DNA from: Bettongia penicillata ogilbyi
Taxonomy: Eukaryota > Chordata > Mammalia > Diprotodontia > Potoroidae
Reading direction: 5' to 3'
NCBI GenBank assembly: GCA_023548195.1
Contig: JAJHZJ010000575.1
Coordinates: forward strand, 1,367,454-1,431,453
Length of the DNA: 64,000 nucleotides
Of this stretch, positions 32,431 to 43,859 are shown piece after piece (position 1 is the stretch's first letter; every line of letters begins with the position of its first letter). The position numbers and the translations under genes were made by a program. The notes under the pieces are model-generated. The model did no database searches and was not told where the DNA came from. It worked only from the letters and a program-made list of their open reading frames with translations.

Positions 32431-32784
32431 AGCCTCTTGGAGTCAGGGTGAGAGTTAGATGAAAGGTGGACTCCAGAGGTGGATGAATAGTTCTGAAAAG
32501 GGCTTGGAAAGCTCTCACACCAGATGGTAAATGGGATATATGGAGTGTTCAGGGAGGACTAGCATCTCTGGGGAATGTGCACTAGGTATATTGAGATCCT
32601 TCTGAGCTACAGAAATTGTTGGTTTCTGGTGGTCTGAGCTCATTGGAAGTTTAAAAGCACCTTCCTAGAACAGCTCACTGTGTTATGGATCACTGTCTCA
32701 CTGTCCCTCTGTACCACTCTTGAATTTTGTGGAGGGGGAGGGATAAGGGAGATAATACAAAAATATTTCATTGACCTTCCCCCA

Positions 32785-32787
<3 letters not shown>

Positions 32788-32836
<49 letters not shown>
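32788..32836. repeat. (CA)n microsatellite
   Basis: About 24 uninterrupted CA units. It encodes the His/Thr and Cys/Val runs in overlapping open frames, which are artefacts. Confidence 0.98.
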
Positions 32837-32840
<4 letters not shown>

Positions 32841-34010
32841 CATGTCCTCTTGGCATTTGATCTCCTTCCCTGAAGAAATGAATCAGCAGAAAAAGAGAAA
32901 GGAAAATAACCTTATGTTATTGGGAGTTACATCTGGAGAACATCACTGCTCAGTCACATGGACTCCACAGTGAACTCCCAACCTTAGGGGTGGATTAGCA
33001 AGTTTGGGGAATATCCATGCTTTGCTTTGTTTGGCTTCTCCACCCCCTGGATGACTTCCTATTAGCCTTTGTACTGATCTTTTTTTTTTTTTTTTTTTAA
33101 TGGGGAAGGGCACTTTAACAAGTTTTACTATCTTTTATTTTTACTTCAGATTCATTTCCAAGTATAATGTTCACCCCTTCTACTTTAAAAGTTCTTCCTT
33201 GTAAAATTGATTTTTTTTTTAATGAGAAAAAACTGCTTCTCAAAACTAACCAACACATCAACAGTCTGGACAGTGTGCTCCATCTTCTGCATCCACAATT
33301 CAGATCCCTGCCAAGAAGAGAGGGAGGTGTTGCATTTACAACCAGGATCAGATAGTGAAAAAGGAAATGAACTCCCTCTGGTCTAATCTGACTTTTGCTT
33401 AGCACTACAGGGAAAAGGTTTAGTGAATGAGGAGGATGAAATTTAACCTTGGAGGTGGCCCATTATGACAGTTGTTTCTATCCAAATTATTTGAGAAATT
33501 ATTGCACCCTAATAAATACCACAGTGTGCTCCCTGGGCAAAGACAAATTCACTTAGGGTGGAAGGAGGCATAAAAAGAGACTGGAAACTTCAGGCTACTT
33601 GGGGTCTAATATCCCACCTTCAATGACTAGGCTTGATTTGCCGATGGGAAGGGTGAAGGTGATCCCCTGGTGCACGACTTAAAGGTGAATTTCTTTGAGG
33701 GGCTATTTAGGTATTAAATTCAATCATCTAATCTTTTTGAAGGTGAATGAAAAGGCTTTCTACATTTCTTCATTCACCTCTCAAGTGGGCAGGAGGAAGA
33801 GAATGTAGCATAAGAATTATAAATCTCTCAGTCCAGTCTAATATCTTGGAGGTGGGGGAAATTATTCAAATGAATTACCCAGATAGCAGAGACAATGAGT
33901 AGTTGGATTCACAGCTTGGAAAGAAAGGCAATCAAAAGAGCCTCAAATTTTCAGTTGTCCTTCCTGCCTGTAACCTATTGGTAGGTTTTAGTGAGTGCAA
34001 AATCGGGACT
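32837..34010. other. mostly unannotated sequence
   Basis: It contains a T-run at 33080-33098 and otherwise no repeat or exon that I can name. Short open frames at 33115-33405 (minus) and 33167-33355 (plus) have no recognised family. Confidence 0.4.
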
Positions 34011-34044
34011 CCTTTTACCTTTTTCATTTGACACATCATTGTTC

Positions 34045-34100
34045 TCTTATATTGAGCTTGCAGTCCACTACGACACCCAGATTTTATTAAATTATGGGTT
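34045..34100 (+). repeat. short fragment of the ancient repeat seen at 14820
   Basis: 'cttatattgagcttgcagtc' and 'cactacgacacccagatttt' match the middle of that element. Confidence 0.5.
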
Positions 34101-35019
34101 GAGAGAGGAGAAGGAGGAGGAGGATGAAGGAAGAAAAGGCCAGGGTATAGGAGTCAAATGCCTATTTTATAGGGGAGACATCTTATAAGTGTAACAAATG
34201 CTTTATATTTCTGTGAAAACTTACATGCACTCATATGAACATGCATATTTAAGTACATATATGTGTATATAAATACACTGTGTATTGGCTATATTATGAT
34301 ATACATATATACATGTGTAGTATATGTGTTACATGTAAATGTGCATACATTAGAAATTGTATAATTTTGCATATAAATGAAAAGCATTCCTTCAATTTAT
34401 CAGAGTATTTGACTCCCTTTAGATGTCTAGCTAGAAGTAGCTGAAACATTAACACTGATGAGTTGCCAATCTAACTTGGCCTTTTAGGGAGAAAGAACAT
34501 GCTTGGTATTGGTGGCTTGTCAGCCGCCCATTGCTGCTGGCCATCTGGTGAGAGAGTTTTGCAAGAAGAGGTGTGAGAATCAGGAATTCACAAGTAGAAT
34601 ACAGATCTCAGATTCTATCTGTGGGGAGATATGGGTGGATAGAGTGAGTGGAGTGGGGAGGACAAGAGGTTTGGGGACAAAAAAAGTGAATAAATGCCAA
34701 GTATTATTTAGCGTTTCATGGAATGAAAGAATGTGTGTATGTGTTTTTTCAAAGTTAAACCCTACTATCCTTGCCATAAGGAAAGAAAGTCAAAAAGGAT
34801 CTAGGGCCATACTTTATTTTTCCCTGTTTCATGGGCTACTATGACCCAGAAAGCTACAAGAAACCATACAAGTAGCCTCTCCTAGATTACTTAGGCTGAT
34901 CTTTGGAGAATAGTCCATTCCTGTGACCAAAATGAGTAGAACCCGAGGTACCTCCATGCCACAATAGGACAAGATCTTAGGTGCCACATCCAATGGTCTT
35001 TTTTTTTTTTCATTTCTCA
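34101..35019. other. unannotated sequence with a TA/TG-rich patch
   Basis: Bases 34245-34345 are rich in 'acatatatgtgtatata'-like motifs. The 113-codon frame at 34503-34844 has no recognisable domain. Confidence 0.4.
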
Positions 35020-35260
35020 CTATTCTTGACCTCTCTTACAACATTTAACCCTGTTGACTTCCTCACTTCCTAAATATTCTTTCCTCTCCAGGTTTTCATG
35101 AAACAGCTCACATGGGCTTCTCACACCTGTCCAGTTGCTACTCATAATTAGAAAGTATTCTCCTTGAGAGCAGATGGTTTTTTCTTTCTCTCATTATATT
35201 CCCAGTACTTAGTGCAGTGTCTGGACCATAATAGATGCTGAATAAATGCTTATGAACTGT
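35020..35260 (+). mobile_element. L2 3' region
   Basis: 'ttgacttcctcacttcctaa', 'ccaggttttcatgaaacagc' and the terminus 'cccagtacttagtgcagtgt' ... 'gctgaataaatgcttatgaa'. Confidence 0.75.
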
Positions 35261-35284
35261 ATGACGTTAGATGATCCATCATGC

Positions 35285-35640
35285 ATATCCTGCTCACTCA
35301 CTTAGGTACTCCCCAAGACTCTACGCTCTCTCTTTTGGTTACCCCCATCAACTTCTATAGACTCATTGGCTGCATCTGCAAGACTTCAAGATCTGTGGAA
35401 CAAACTCTGAGCTCCATCCCTGTATCACCAAATGCCCCATAGACTTTTCAGACCCATGTCTCATAGGCATGTCAGTCTCCATGCATCCAAAATAGAATTC
35501 ATGTCTTCTGCCCATTCTCATTCCTCTTCTAAACTTCCCCTTTCCAGTCATGGCGACCACCACCCTCTTTCAGAAGCTCGGTGTCATCCTTGATTCCTCA
35601 TTCTCAACCATCACATGCATCTAATCCATTCCTTTCCCAC
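35285..35640 (+). mobile_element. L2 internal region, first part
   Basis: 'ctgagctccatccctgtatc', 'ggcatgtcagtctccatgca' and 'agctcggtgtcatccttgat' follow the order of the L2 ORF2 3' half as I know it. It continues at 35850 after an inserted L2 tail. Confidence 0.7.
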
Positions 35641-35850
35641 CAGCAGCCCCCTTATGCACTTCTCCATCATGCCCCCTCTCCTTTCTTGGCAGTTTTCTTT
35701 TATGTTTTGTTTTCCTACTTAAATTGTTAGCTCCTCAACTGTGAGGGCCATCCTTCTTTGTTTAGTTCCTATTTGTATCCCCAGCACTTAGCACAGTGCC
35801 TATCAGGTAGGAGACACTTACATGCTTGACTAGCTGACTAGCTGACTGAT
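35641..35850 (+). mobile_element. L2 3' end inserted within another L2
   Basis: 'aaattgttagctcctcaact', 'ttgtatccccagcacttagc' and 'acagtgcctatcaggtagga' form an L2 terminus, followed by 'gactagctgactagctgact'. The flanking sequence reads continuously as L2 when this is removed. Confidence 0.65.
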
Positions 35851-36440
35851 CTCATCAGTTGTCAAACCTTTGCATTTCTTTCTGCATGAAATCTCTCCCA
35901 AGTGTCTCCTCTCCACTCACAAAGCTGCCATCTTCATTCAATTCTTCATCTTCTTTGCTCAATACTATTGCATTCACCTCCTGTTTGGTCCCCTTGCCTC
36001 AATTCCTTTCTATCAGTGGATAGAGGACTAGGCCTAGAGTCAGGAGTTGAAATCTGTTCTCAAACACTTGCTAGCTGTGTCACCCTGGGCACGTTACTTA
36101 ACCTCTGTTTGCCTCAGTTTCTTCAACTGCAAAAGAGGCACACTAATAACACCCACCTCACAGGGCTGTTGTAAGGATCAAATGAGCCAATATATTCAGC
36201 ACAGGGCCAGGCACACAGTAGGAGCTATGTAAATGATCACACCTTTCCCACTCCAATCTATCCTCTGTACATTGCCAAAACGATTTTTTGTTTTGTCTTC
36301 CTGCTTAGGTCTACATCTGAAACGTAGATCAGAGCATGTCATTCCCCTGCTCTGTAAAAACAAACCCTTCCTTTGATATGTAAATCTCTTCTCACCTTGA
36401 TCTTTTTCTGCCTTTCCAGTTTCCTGTCTTCACACCCTGA
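35851..36440 (+). mobile_element. L2 internal region, second part, containing a MIR
   Basis: 'atcagttgtcaaacctttgc' resumes the L2. 'tcagagcatgtcattcccct' and 'gctctgtaaaaacaaaccc' near 36330-36365 are typical of its 3' half. A MIR (36005-36240) interrupts it. Confidence 0.68.
36005..36240 (+). repeat. MIR SINE inside L2
   Basis: 'ctagagtcaggagttgaaat', 'ctagctgtgtcaccctgggc', 'ttgcctcagtttcttcaact' and 'cacagggctgttgtaaggat' to 'gccaggcacacagtagga'. Full-length and well preserved. Confidence 0.9.
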
Positions 36441-37334
36441 CACCCAGAAGTAACCACCAGTGGTCATCCACTTGGGCCTCGGCTGTGATACAACATTAAT
36501 TCCTACTCTCTTTGAGAAGAAAAGAAGAGATGTCTGGGGGGGAGGCGGGGTGGGGTGGGAGAAATCACAAGTGCAAGGAGGGATGCTCATTAGGAGGCTG
36601 GGAGAGATTGCAGCTGGGATGGTGTACAGATGCTGGGGTTACAACTGGTCCTTGCCCCACCCCCTCCCTGCTTTCATGCCCAGGCTCAGCAGGGCCTCCT
36701 CTGTGGCTGCTCCCATTGGGGAGGGGATGAGATGCTGGAGAAAAGACTGTAGATATTCTTGATTGGCAAGAATTACGAATGGTGAAACTCCTGCTGTGTG
36801 TGTCTCTCACTTCCCTCTGGCTCTTCTGCTGAGCACCTGTATGTCAGCCTTCATTTATTCAAAGAGCTTGGTCAATTTTTCTATTTGCTAAATGTCTTAA
36901 AATTTTTAAGAGGTAAGTTTCTCTAAAGTGTGTCCTTGGGAAAAACAGTAGGAGACTATGGTTGCCCTGGGACAAAGAGAGGGAAAGGGAGATTCTGGCC
37001 CTCTTTTCAAGTCCTGTGATCATGAGGGAGGGGCTCTAGGTGAACTAGTGAGGTTTGTATCGCCCACTAGCGATCGTCGTCAGAGCATGTGGATTTGTCC
37101 TTCCTTGTGGTTTACGCAGAGGATATGCAATTTTCTCTCCTTTCACTTCAACTCATGGAACTCGGTGGAGCTTTCCTACAGCTGCGACGGTAAGGCTCAT
37201 GTTAGGAAGTGATGACGAGTTTTCTAGTAGGTTTTGGAGTCACAAGAACCATTGCTGAAACCAGAACTGAGTTTATCTACATAATTAATTATATACCCCT
37301 CGCCAAGGCATTTGGGTGTTTTCCTCTTAATTTA
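36441..37334. other. repeat-poor sequence with a CpG cluster
   Basis: There is no named repeat for about 900 bases. A G-rich patch lies at 36536-36565, and about ten CpGs fall between 37059 and 37216 in an otherwise CpG-poor window. Overlapping frames (36460-36762 and 36958-37212) have no recognisable family. Confidence 0.4.
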
Positions 37335-37590
37335 CTGTTGTTCTTTAGTTGTTTCAGTCATGCCCAATTCCTTCTGACCCCATTTGGATTTTTCTAGGCA
37401 AAGATACTGCAGTGGTTTGCGATTTCTTTCCCCAGCTTATTTTACAGATGAGAAAAATGATGTAAACGGAGTTAAGTGATTTACTCAGGGTCACAGAGCT
37501 TGTAAGTGTCTAAGGCAGATGAGAACTCAGGAAAATGAGTCTTCCTGACTCCAGGTCTGGCACACTATCGACTGCAACACCACGTTGTCC
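37335..37590 (-). repeat. marsupial ~240-bp SINE, antisense, full length
   Basis: 'gtttcagtcatgcccaattc', 'aaagatactgcagtggtttg', 'cttattttacagatgagaaa' and 'cttcctgactccaggtctgg' in the antisense order. Confidence 0.9.
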
Positions 37591-37611
37591 TTTTCCTCTT
37601 AATGGCTAGCC

Positions 37612-37795
37612 ATTGTGTAGTGCTTTGAAATTTGCAAAGGACTATTCTGTATCTCAGTCTTCCTCATCCTGTAATGTAGGTGTCATTATCTCCATTTTAC
37701 AGTTGAGGAAATTGAAGTTGAGAAGGGTTAAGTGATTTGCCTGGGGTCACACCTCTTTAAATGTCTGAAGCTGGCATGGGTTGTGGTGAAAGTCT
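37612..37795 (-). repeat. MIR/THER-type SINE, antisense
   Basis: 'gtagtgctttgaaatttgca', 'ctccattttacagttgagga', 'gagaagggttaagtgatttg' and 'cctggggtcacacctcttta' are in order. Confidence 0.85.
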
Positions 37796-37929
37796 GAGGA
37801 CTTGATTCTTCATTGGACAATTTCTTCATTGCATTAACAATAAAATTCTCACCAGTTCATGGAGAGCCCTGACCTGGTAATTCCAGTGGTTGTAAATAGC
37901 TAGAATCTCCTTTTCTCTTCTCCCTCTAT

Positions 37930-38335
37930 ATGATTTCACTTGATGACCTCATCACCTCCATGCTGACGGTTCTGAAATGTACTTATCCAGCCCCGGACTA
38001 TCTGGACACTTCAAACTGAATTTTCCATAGACATCTTAAATTCAGCATGTTGAAGACTGAGTTCATCGCCTCCTCAAACATTTCTTTCTTCCTTAGTTCT
38101 GTTACCATTGAGCCTACTGCTATCTTTCCGGTCACCCAGGCTTGCAACTAGATGGCTTCCTTGACCCTTCACTCTTGCCCTCACCCTCATTTCTAATCCT
38201 TTGCCAAGGTCTGTAAATTTTCCTTCATAAACATCTCTCCCATTCAGCCCCCTTCTCTCTTCTGACACAGCCAACATTGATTCAGAGATTCACGAGACCT
38301 CACATCTGGACCCAGGCACTAGCCTGCTGCTTGGT
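37930..38335 (+). mobile_element. L2 internal region, first part
   Basis: 'gatgacctcatcacctccat', 'tcagcatgttgaagactgag', 'ggtcacccaggcttgcaact' and 'agacctcacatctggac' follow the L2 ORF2 3' half. It is interrupted at 38336 by another repeat and ends at 38850. Confidence 0.7.
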
Positions 38336-38680
38336 GTCAGCCAATCAAAAACCATTTATTAAGCACTTACCATGTTCCAGACACTGGTAAGAACCAAGGA
38401 TACAAAAAAAATTCTCTGCTCTTAAGGAAGTCACAATCTGATTGGGGAGATAACATATAATTAACTATGTACAAACAGTGTATACACAGGATAGGCTGGA
38501 AATAATAGACAAATGGTGGGCACTGGGATTAAGGGGATTAAGGAAGGCTTTCTGTAGAAGGTGGGATTTTAGCTGGGACTTGAAGGGAGCCAGGAGGCGG
38601 AGATGAGAGAGAAGAGCATCCTAGGAAGAGGGGACAGCCAGGGAAAACATCTGGAGTCTGGAGAGATCTCATTCAAAGTG
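38336..38680 (+). repeat. ancient 'tttattaagcacttacca' repeat inserted in L2
   Basis: 'accatttattaagcacttac', 'gtagaaggtgggattttagc', 'tgggacttgaagggagccag' and 'aggaggcggagatgagagag' give the best-preserved copy of this recurrent family. Confidence 0.7.
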
Positions 38681-38689
38681 CTTTAAGGA

Positions 38690-38850
38690 AGTCAGTGTCA
38701 CTTTGTACATTGTTGTTGCATGTTGTCTCCACATTAGACCATGAGCTTTGTGAGAAGAGGGACGGGCTCTAGACTTTCTTTGTGCTCCCAGTGTTTAGTG
38801 CAGTGTCTGGCATACAGTAGGTGCTTAGTAAATGTTTATTGAGTTACTAT
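38690..38850 (+). mobile_element. L2 3' end, second part
   Basis: 'ccatgagctttgtgagaaga', 'gtgctcccagtgtttagtgc' and 'agtaggtgcttagtaaatgt' form the L2 terminus. Confidence 0.82.
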
Positions 38851-39640
38851 TTTCACTCTAAATACAATGCTCCTAGTTACATATTGCTAATTATCACGCA
38901 TAAATAGATACATTTGTGAGCATGATTAAAAAATATAAAATGACTTACCCATTCATAAGGTATACATTCTAAAAGATATATATGTATATACATATACATA
39001 CATATATATATCACTTTAAAAATATGTGCAGTCTTCAAAATTAGTGGCACATTCCAGTAACTATGGGAGACTACTCAGCTGCAAGAAGTCTGTGAATGGG
39101 GACATGACCATGGTTGTTGGTTAATGAACACCATGCTAATGAGGTCCTAGATTGGATCATCCACTGAGCCAGTTAACTGTTCAACAGCTACAGATGACAT
39201 CCTGAACTCAGCCAGATGCCTCAAAATTGTGTAATGGTCACTAGGGGAACTGGGTCAGAGAGTGGCTGCATCAGCATAAATCTTCTTCCATTGCGAGAAA
39301 AAAAAGCACGCGCCCTCATTACAGAGGATTAATAATGTCATCTTCAACAGGGAGGCTTTAGGGAGTCAGTGAAGTGGACTGGGCAGAAAGTCAGGAGACC
39401 TAGGAATACACTTACAGAGAAATGCCAAGAGGTCTCAGCTGGAGAAAATAATAATTAAGGGGATTAGGGTCCTTCGTCTATAATGCGGAATCAATCTGGG
39501 ATCCCAAATTTCTTTAAATCTTTAGCTCTCCTTGCGAGAACATTTGTTGCAACTTCATATTTTTACAAGTTAAAAGTAGGCACTTTATAAAATTGATGCC
39601 TCTGCTCTCAAAGTGAGAGAGAGGGAGATAGACGTTCATA
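38851..39640. other. unannotated sequence with a small (TA)n patch
   Basis: Bases 38975-39010 are a (TA)n-like patch. No gene or repeat that I can name follows up to 39640. Confidence 0.4.
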
Positions 39641-39642
39641 GT

Positions 39643-39755
39643 CCAGTAAGGGGGAATGGAATTGATGAATGTGATATGACAATGCCAGTGATGGCTGTCA
39701 CTGTCTGATGGTCAGGTGTTCGTTATATTTCACCCTTTCTCCAGGCTTCTTGCTC
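39643..39755 (+). repeat. unclassified ~110-bp repeat, copy 1
   Basis: 'agtaagggggaatggaattg', 'gtgatggctgtcactgtctg' and 'atggtcaggtg' align in order with 41566-41680. The family was not recognised. Confidence 0.7.
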
Positions 39756-39851
39756 TTAGAGAGAGGGGCAGAGACACAGACAGAAAGACCCAGAAAGAAG
39801 AATCAATTCCTGGGGTAGTGAAAGTCTATCTACTTTGCTATCACCATACAG

Positions 39852-39889
<38 letters not shown>
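39852..39889. repeat. (CA)n microsatellite
   Basis: About 19 uninterrupted CA units. The Thr-His run in the 98-codon frame around it is an artefact. Confidence 0.98.
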
Positions 39890-39893
<4 letters not shown>

Positions 39894-39984
39894 GCAGTCG
39901 CTCTTATTTCCTGGGCAGCCAACTCTTCACTACATTATTTTCCTTCTTGTACTCGATAGTTAGTCAACAAACCTTTTTCCACTG

Positions 39985-40740
39985 CATGCTACTGTCTGTG
40001 AGGTCTAACTAAGCACCGAAGATACAGAGCTACAATATGGTTGTTGCCCTTAGCAAACTCACATTCTAATGGGAGGGACAACGTGTAAATAACTTGCCTA
40101 TATAGAAGATATACACAGATGAGATAGAATATCACCTGACATTGAAGGAATTAGCTGCTGGGGAGACAGGGTAAGGTCTCTTACACAAGAAAAGATTTGA
40201 GCTGAGGCTTGAAGAAAGTGGGGTAATAGAAGAGAAAGAATATTCCAGTCAGGAGGACAGAAAATGAAGGCCTAAATATAGGAGATAGGATGCTATAGGA
40301 TTATATACATAATGTATACTTGTTGTTCAGGAGTTTCATTGTGTCCGACTCTTCATGACCCTATTTGGGGTTTTCTTGGCAAAGATAATGGAGTGGCTTA
40401 CCATTTCTTTTTCCAGATCATTTTACAGATGAAGAAACTGAGGCAAACAGGGTTAAGTGACTTGTCCAGGGTCACACTGTTGACGTATCTGAGGCTTGAT
40501 TTGAACTCAGGTCTTCCTGACTCCAGGACTGGCAGAGTATTCACTACACCACCTAGCTAGAAGGGAAGGGAGAACATCTCAGGCATTGGGCATATCCAGT
40601 GAAAATAATGAGAGTCAGGAGGAGTGTCATGTTTGTGAAACAGCGAGGAGGTCAGTGTCACGGGACAGCAGAGGACAGGGATGGAACATGGGCTAGAACA
40701 CTGGAAAGGCAGGAAGGAGCCAAGTTAGGAAAGGGTCATC
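39985..40740 (+). repeat. ancient 'aagcac...' repeat, split by a SINE
   Basis: 'ctcacattctaatgggaggg', 'acaagaaaagatttgagctg' and 'aggcttgaagaaagtgggg' occur before the SINE at 40319-40562. 'gtttgtgaaacagcgaggag' and 'gtcagtgtcacgggacagca' after it complete the element. Confidence 0.6.
40319..40562 (-). repeat. marsupial ~240-bp SINE, antisense, full length
   Basis: 'gtgtccgactcttcatgacc', 'ttggggttttcttggcaaag', 'gtcacactgttgacgtatct' and 'gtcttcctgactccaggact'. Well preserved, inserted in an older repeat. The 82-codon plus frame here is a by-product. Confidence 0.92.
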
Positions 40741-41565
40741 ATCAAACTGCTAAGTGTCTAATATAAGATCAATATAGATAACAAGAGGAAATCAAGTCAC
40801 AGAACAGTTCTCTTCCACCATCCACACATCACTTCAATCTCAATTCCTCAGTCAGTGGCTAGGATACAGATCAGTAAGCAGAACCTCCTGAAGGGTAGAG
40901 ACACTGGCCTTTGGTATACAGATGGACAATGAAGAGGCGGCCTCCAGACTACTCCCAGCATCCCTTTGTGACCTCTGGGAAGGTCTGCTAACTACTGAGA
41001 GTAGGCTGCAATCTGCTGACATCTCTTAGCACGGAGTCATCATCAGCATTCTACTGGTCCTTCTGGATTTGAGAACATCACTGTGGACAGCTCCTTTTGC
41101 CCCAGACACTGACTCCAGCCTCTGGTTTACCGTTCTGTCTCTGCTCTCCCTCAGGGCTCTGAAAACTCCTTCAATGAGGTATCTGGTGGGCTTTTCCTCA
41201 TTTTTTTCTCTCTTCCAAGTCTAAACCTCCCATGTAAGCCCAACATCTTGGAATGAAACTGAGCAGGAGTTTGACCTCTGGATACTGCTATATCCAATAA
41301 ACAATGACATTTTTGTTTTATAAACCTATACTTTTTTATGACCATGGGCACTGGAAACTGTTATAGAAATCCTCTATATTGAACCACCTGCTCTTTTTAA
41401 ATATGTAAAGATTTCTTCTATCTTAGTGGTCACTTAGATCTCAGTTTTTATTCACTTGAAAGTTTTAAAATTTTCAAAAATATATTTAATGTCTACCTAG
41501 AAAGAATACTTTTCTTAGGGTTGTGGGAGAAAAAGCTTTCACAACTACTTCAGGAAGCTATTAGT

Positions 41566-41680
41566 CTAATAAGGGGGAATATAATGCATTCATTGAAATA
41601 TGTAATGTAACAGTGACTGTTATGGCTGTCACCACTGATGGTCAGGTATGTTACACTTCACCCTTCCTATTGGGTTCTCT
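41566..41680 (+). repeat. unclassified ~110-bp repeat, copy 2
   Basis: 'taataagggggaatataatg', 'gactgttatggctgtcacca' and 'ctgatggtcaggtatgttac' pair with 39643-39755. Confidence 0.7.
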
Positions 41681-42900
41681 GATACCGTTAAGGCAATTGG
41701 GGAATGTTCACTTTCTCTGTGACTATCTCTAGTACACACTTCAGTCTCTGTGGAAAGGAAGGAGATTAGGTTCAGATTAGCTCAGTTCCTATATAGTACA
41801 ACTCTACCAAGTTCCAAGTTCCCTTTGGCTTGAACCTCAGGCACTCTGGCTTCTGAGGGCTTCTCCCATAGGTTGGCAACAGCATCCAGCCTGGAATCCA
41901 GCTTCAGAGTTGCCAGGGTTGGAGTCCAGGTCCAGAGAAGATCACTCTGAGTTATAGAACTGAAAGAATAAATGAAACATACCAGACACTAGGCCTATTT
42001 CTTGTAATGATAGGACCTAAGTGTGGGGGTGGGGGTGGAGGAGGCTAGCTCAGTTCCCCACCAAGCTCAGTTCACTATGCCTATCTTTGGTTGAACAGGA
42101 CCTTCATTGTCTTTGTATGCAACTGAAAAGTAAGGGAGACTCTTCCAGTCTGGATGTTTTAAAGTTGTAGTCCGTTCCAGTTACACAACCAAATGAAAAG
42201 GGACTATCCCTGCTAATGTCCTAGGAGAACTCAGAAAATCTTTTCCCACAAGCAGATCCTTCTATCTTAGGTGATCTAGGCAGAGGCAAAATCCTGCTAC
42301 AATAATGTGAAAAACTTGATCCCAGAGGATAATTTTAGACACTGGAGAATTGATCACTTTCTCCTGTTCATTCATCAATATTTAACATTAAATGCCTCCT
42401 AAATGAATGGTTATATAGTGAGTATTACCACTATACCACTAAAAAGTAAAAGAAAGCCCCTATATTAATTTACTTTATTCAGTGGAGATTTGTGGAAGGG
42501 TAGATCATAGCTTGGCAAGTTACAAGATGATGGAGAAGGGTGATAGAATGTGAAGGTTACTCATGTTCTTGCAAAAATGACCAGCGATGGGGGGAAACAT
42601 TTAATGTATAGCAAACTATGATGTTACAAATGACTGTACTGCAAAGAAAACTCAACTCTATGCATTCACAAAAAATTATAAATGATATTTAGTGCAAAGT
42701 TTCTGACTACCATGGAAGTAATAAATTCAGAGTCATGGTCCATTACTTAGCCTCACTTGTATAGGTAAAAATTCATATGCCAGCATCATCTCAAACTATG
42801 AGGTGAATCACATCAGTAAAGAAAAATCTCCCTGGAAGGATAAGAGAGGGACAAATAAGTGTCAAATTTGGTCCAAAAAGGAACAAGAATGTTCCGTAGG
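41681..42900. other. unannotated stretch
   Basis: About 1.2 kb without a repeat or exon I can name. A short G-rich (ggggt)n-like patch lies at 42025-42042. Confidence 0.4.
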
Positions 42901-43035
42901 CCAGTGGTGTTAAACTCAAGTAGAATGAGTGGGCCACTAAGCCATATAGAAGAATGCCTGGTTTGGCTGCACCTGGCCATTAGCTGTGCTTTAATGCTGC
43001 CCACAGGACATGTTTTTGAAATCTCTTCCTTAGGT
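42901..43035 (+). mobile_element. possible hAT-type DNA transposon fragment
   Basis: 'ccagtggtgttaaactcaag' and 'gagtgggccactaagccata' resemble the 5' end of a non-autonomous hAT element common in marsupials. Only one end is visible and no terminal inverted repeat pair was found, so this is tentative. Confidence 0.35.
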
Positions 43036-43284
43036 CAAAAGGGGGCAAAAAGGAGAATCGTGGAGTAAGTGGCATTTGATGTTTGAGTCATAGGGTGGGT
43101 GGAAATTTCGCAGTGTACACATGAGTGACCAAGTATATTCAAGATATAGAGAACTACTTGAGTAGAAGTTTAGAGGTAGGAAGCCAATATATGCAAGAGT
43201 GGGTGAGGCAAGGGGTGGAGTTTTGTTGGATCATGCTTCCAAGCTATACAGGTAATAAATAGGGAAAAGCCTTGAGTTCCCATT

Positions 43285-43830
43285 CAACTTTACAACCATT
43301 TATTAAGCCTTTAGTGAACTGTGTTCAAGGTGCTACACTAGGCACTGAAAATGCCAAGATGAAGCTCAGCTTAGGAAGTTTTATTCTGTAGACAACAGAT
43401 TACTTAGTTTTGTAGGCATGTAGATGAATACTGCAGAGTCTTAACAAGAAAAGGGGCACAACCAGATCTGTGCATAAAGAAAATGAATCTGGTACTTTGA
43501 TGAGGGATGACTGAAAACATACCATGTCCAGGTGGTAGATGACAGATCCAAGTTTGGGGAGCTTCTGTTATACTTGATGCATCAGAGAGGAACCATTGTT
43601 AAGAGATAGGAGGATCAAGAGCTAAGCCAATCCCTCTTACTGGTCTGGTGAGATGTGGGAAATGGGAAGACAGGCAGTTTCTACTGAGGAGTATTTGGGG
43701 AAGATTTAAGCTGGCTTGTGTGAGCAAGATGGATAGAAGAGACTCAAAGCTGGACTTAGGAGTTCCCTGTAGGTTCATTTTGCAGTCAATAGGACTGTGG
43801 CTGATCATACTATCAAAGAGAACATTGTTA
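43285..43830 (+). repeat. ancient 'atttattaagcct...' repeat, diverged long copy
   Basis: 'caaccatttattaagccttt', 'gctacactaggcactgaaaa' and 'gtttctactgaggagtattt' keep the family order at low identity. Confidence 0.4.
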
Positions 43831-43859
43831 ATTTGGACCATGTTTATAGACTGTCATTT

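Noticed and set aside
33080..33098. T-run as the tail of an antisense retroelement
   Set aside because: The adjacent sequence does not match any LINE or SINE 3' end that I can recognise, so only the homopolymer is noted.
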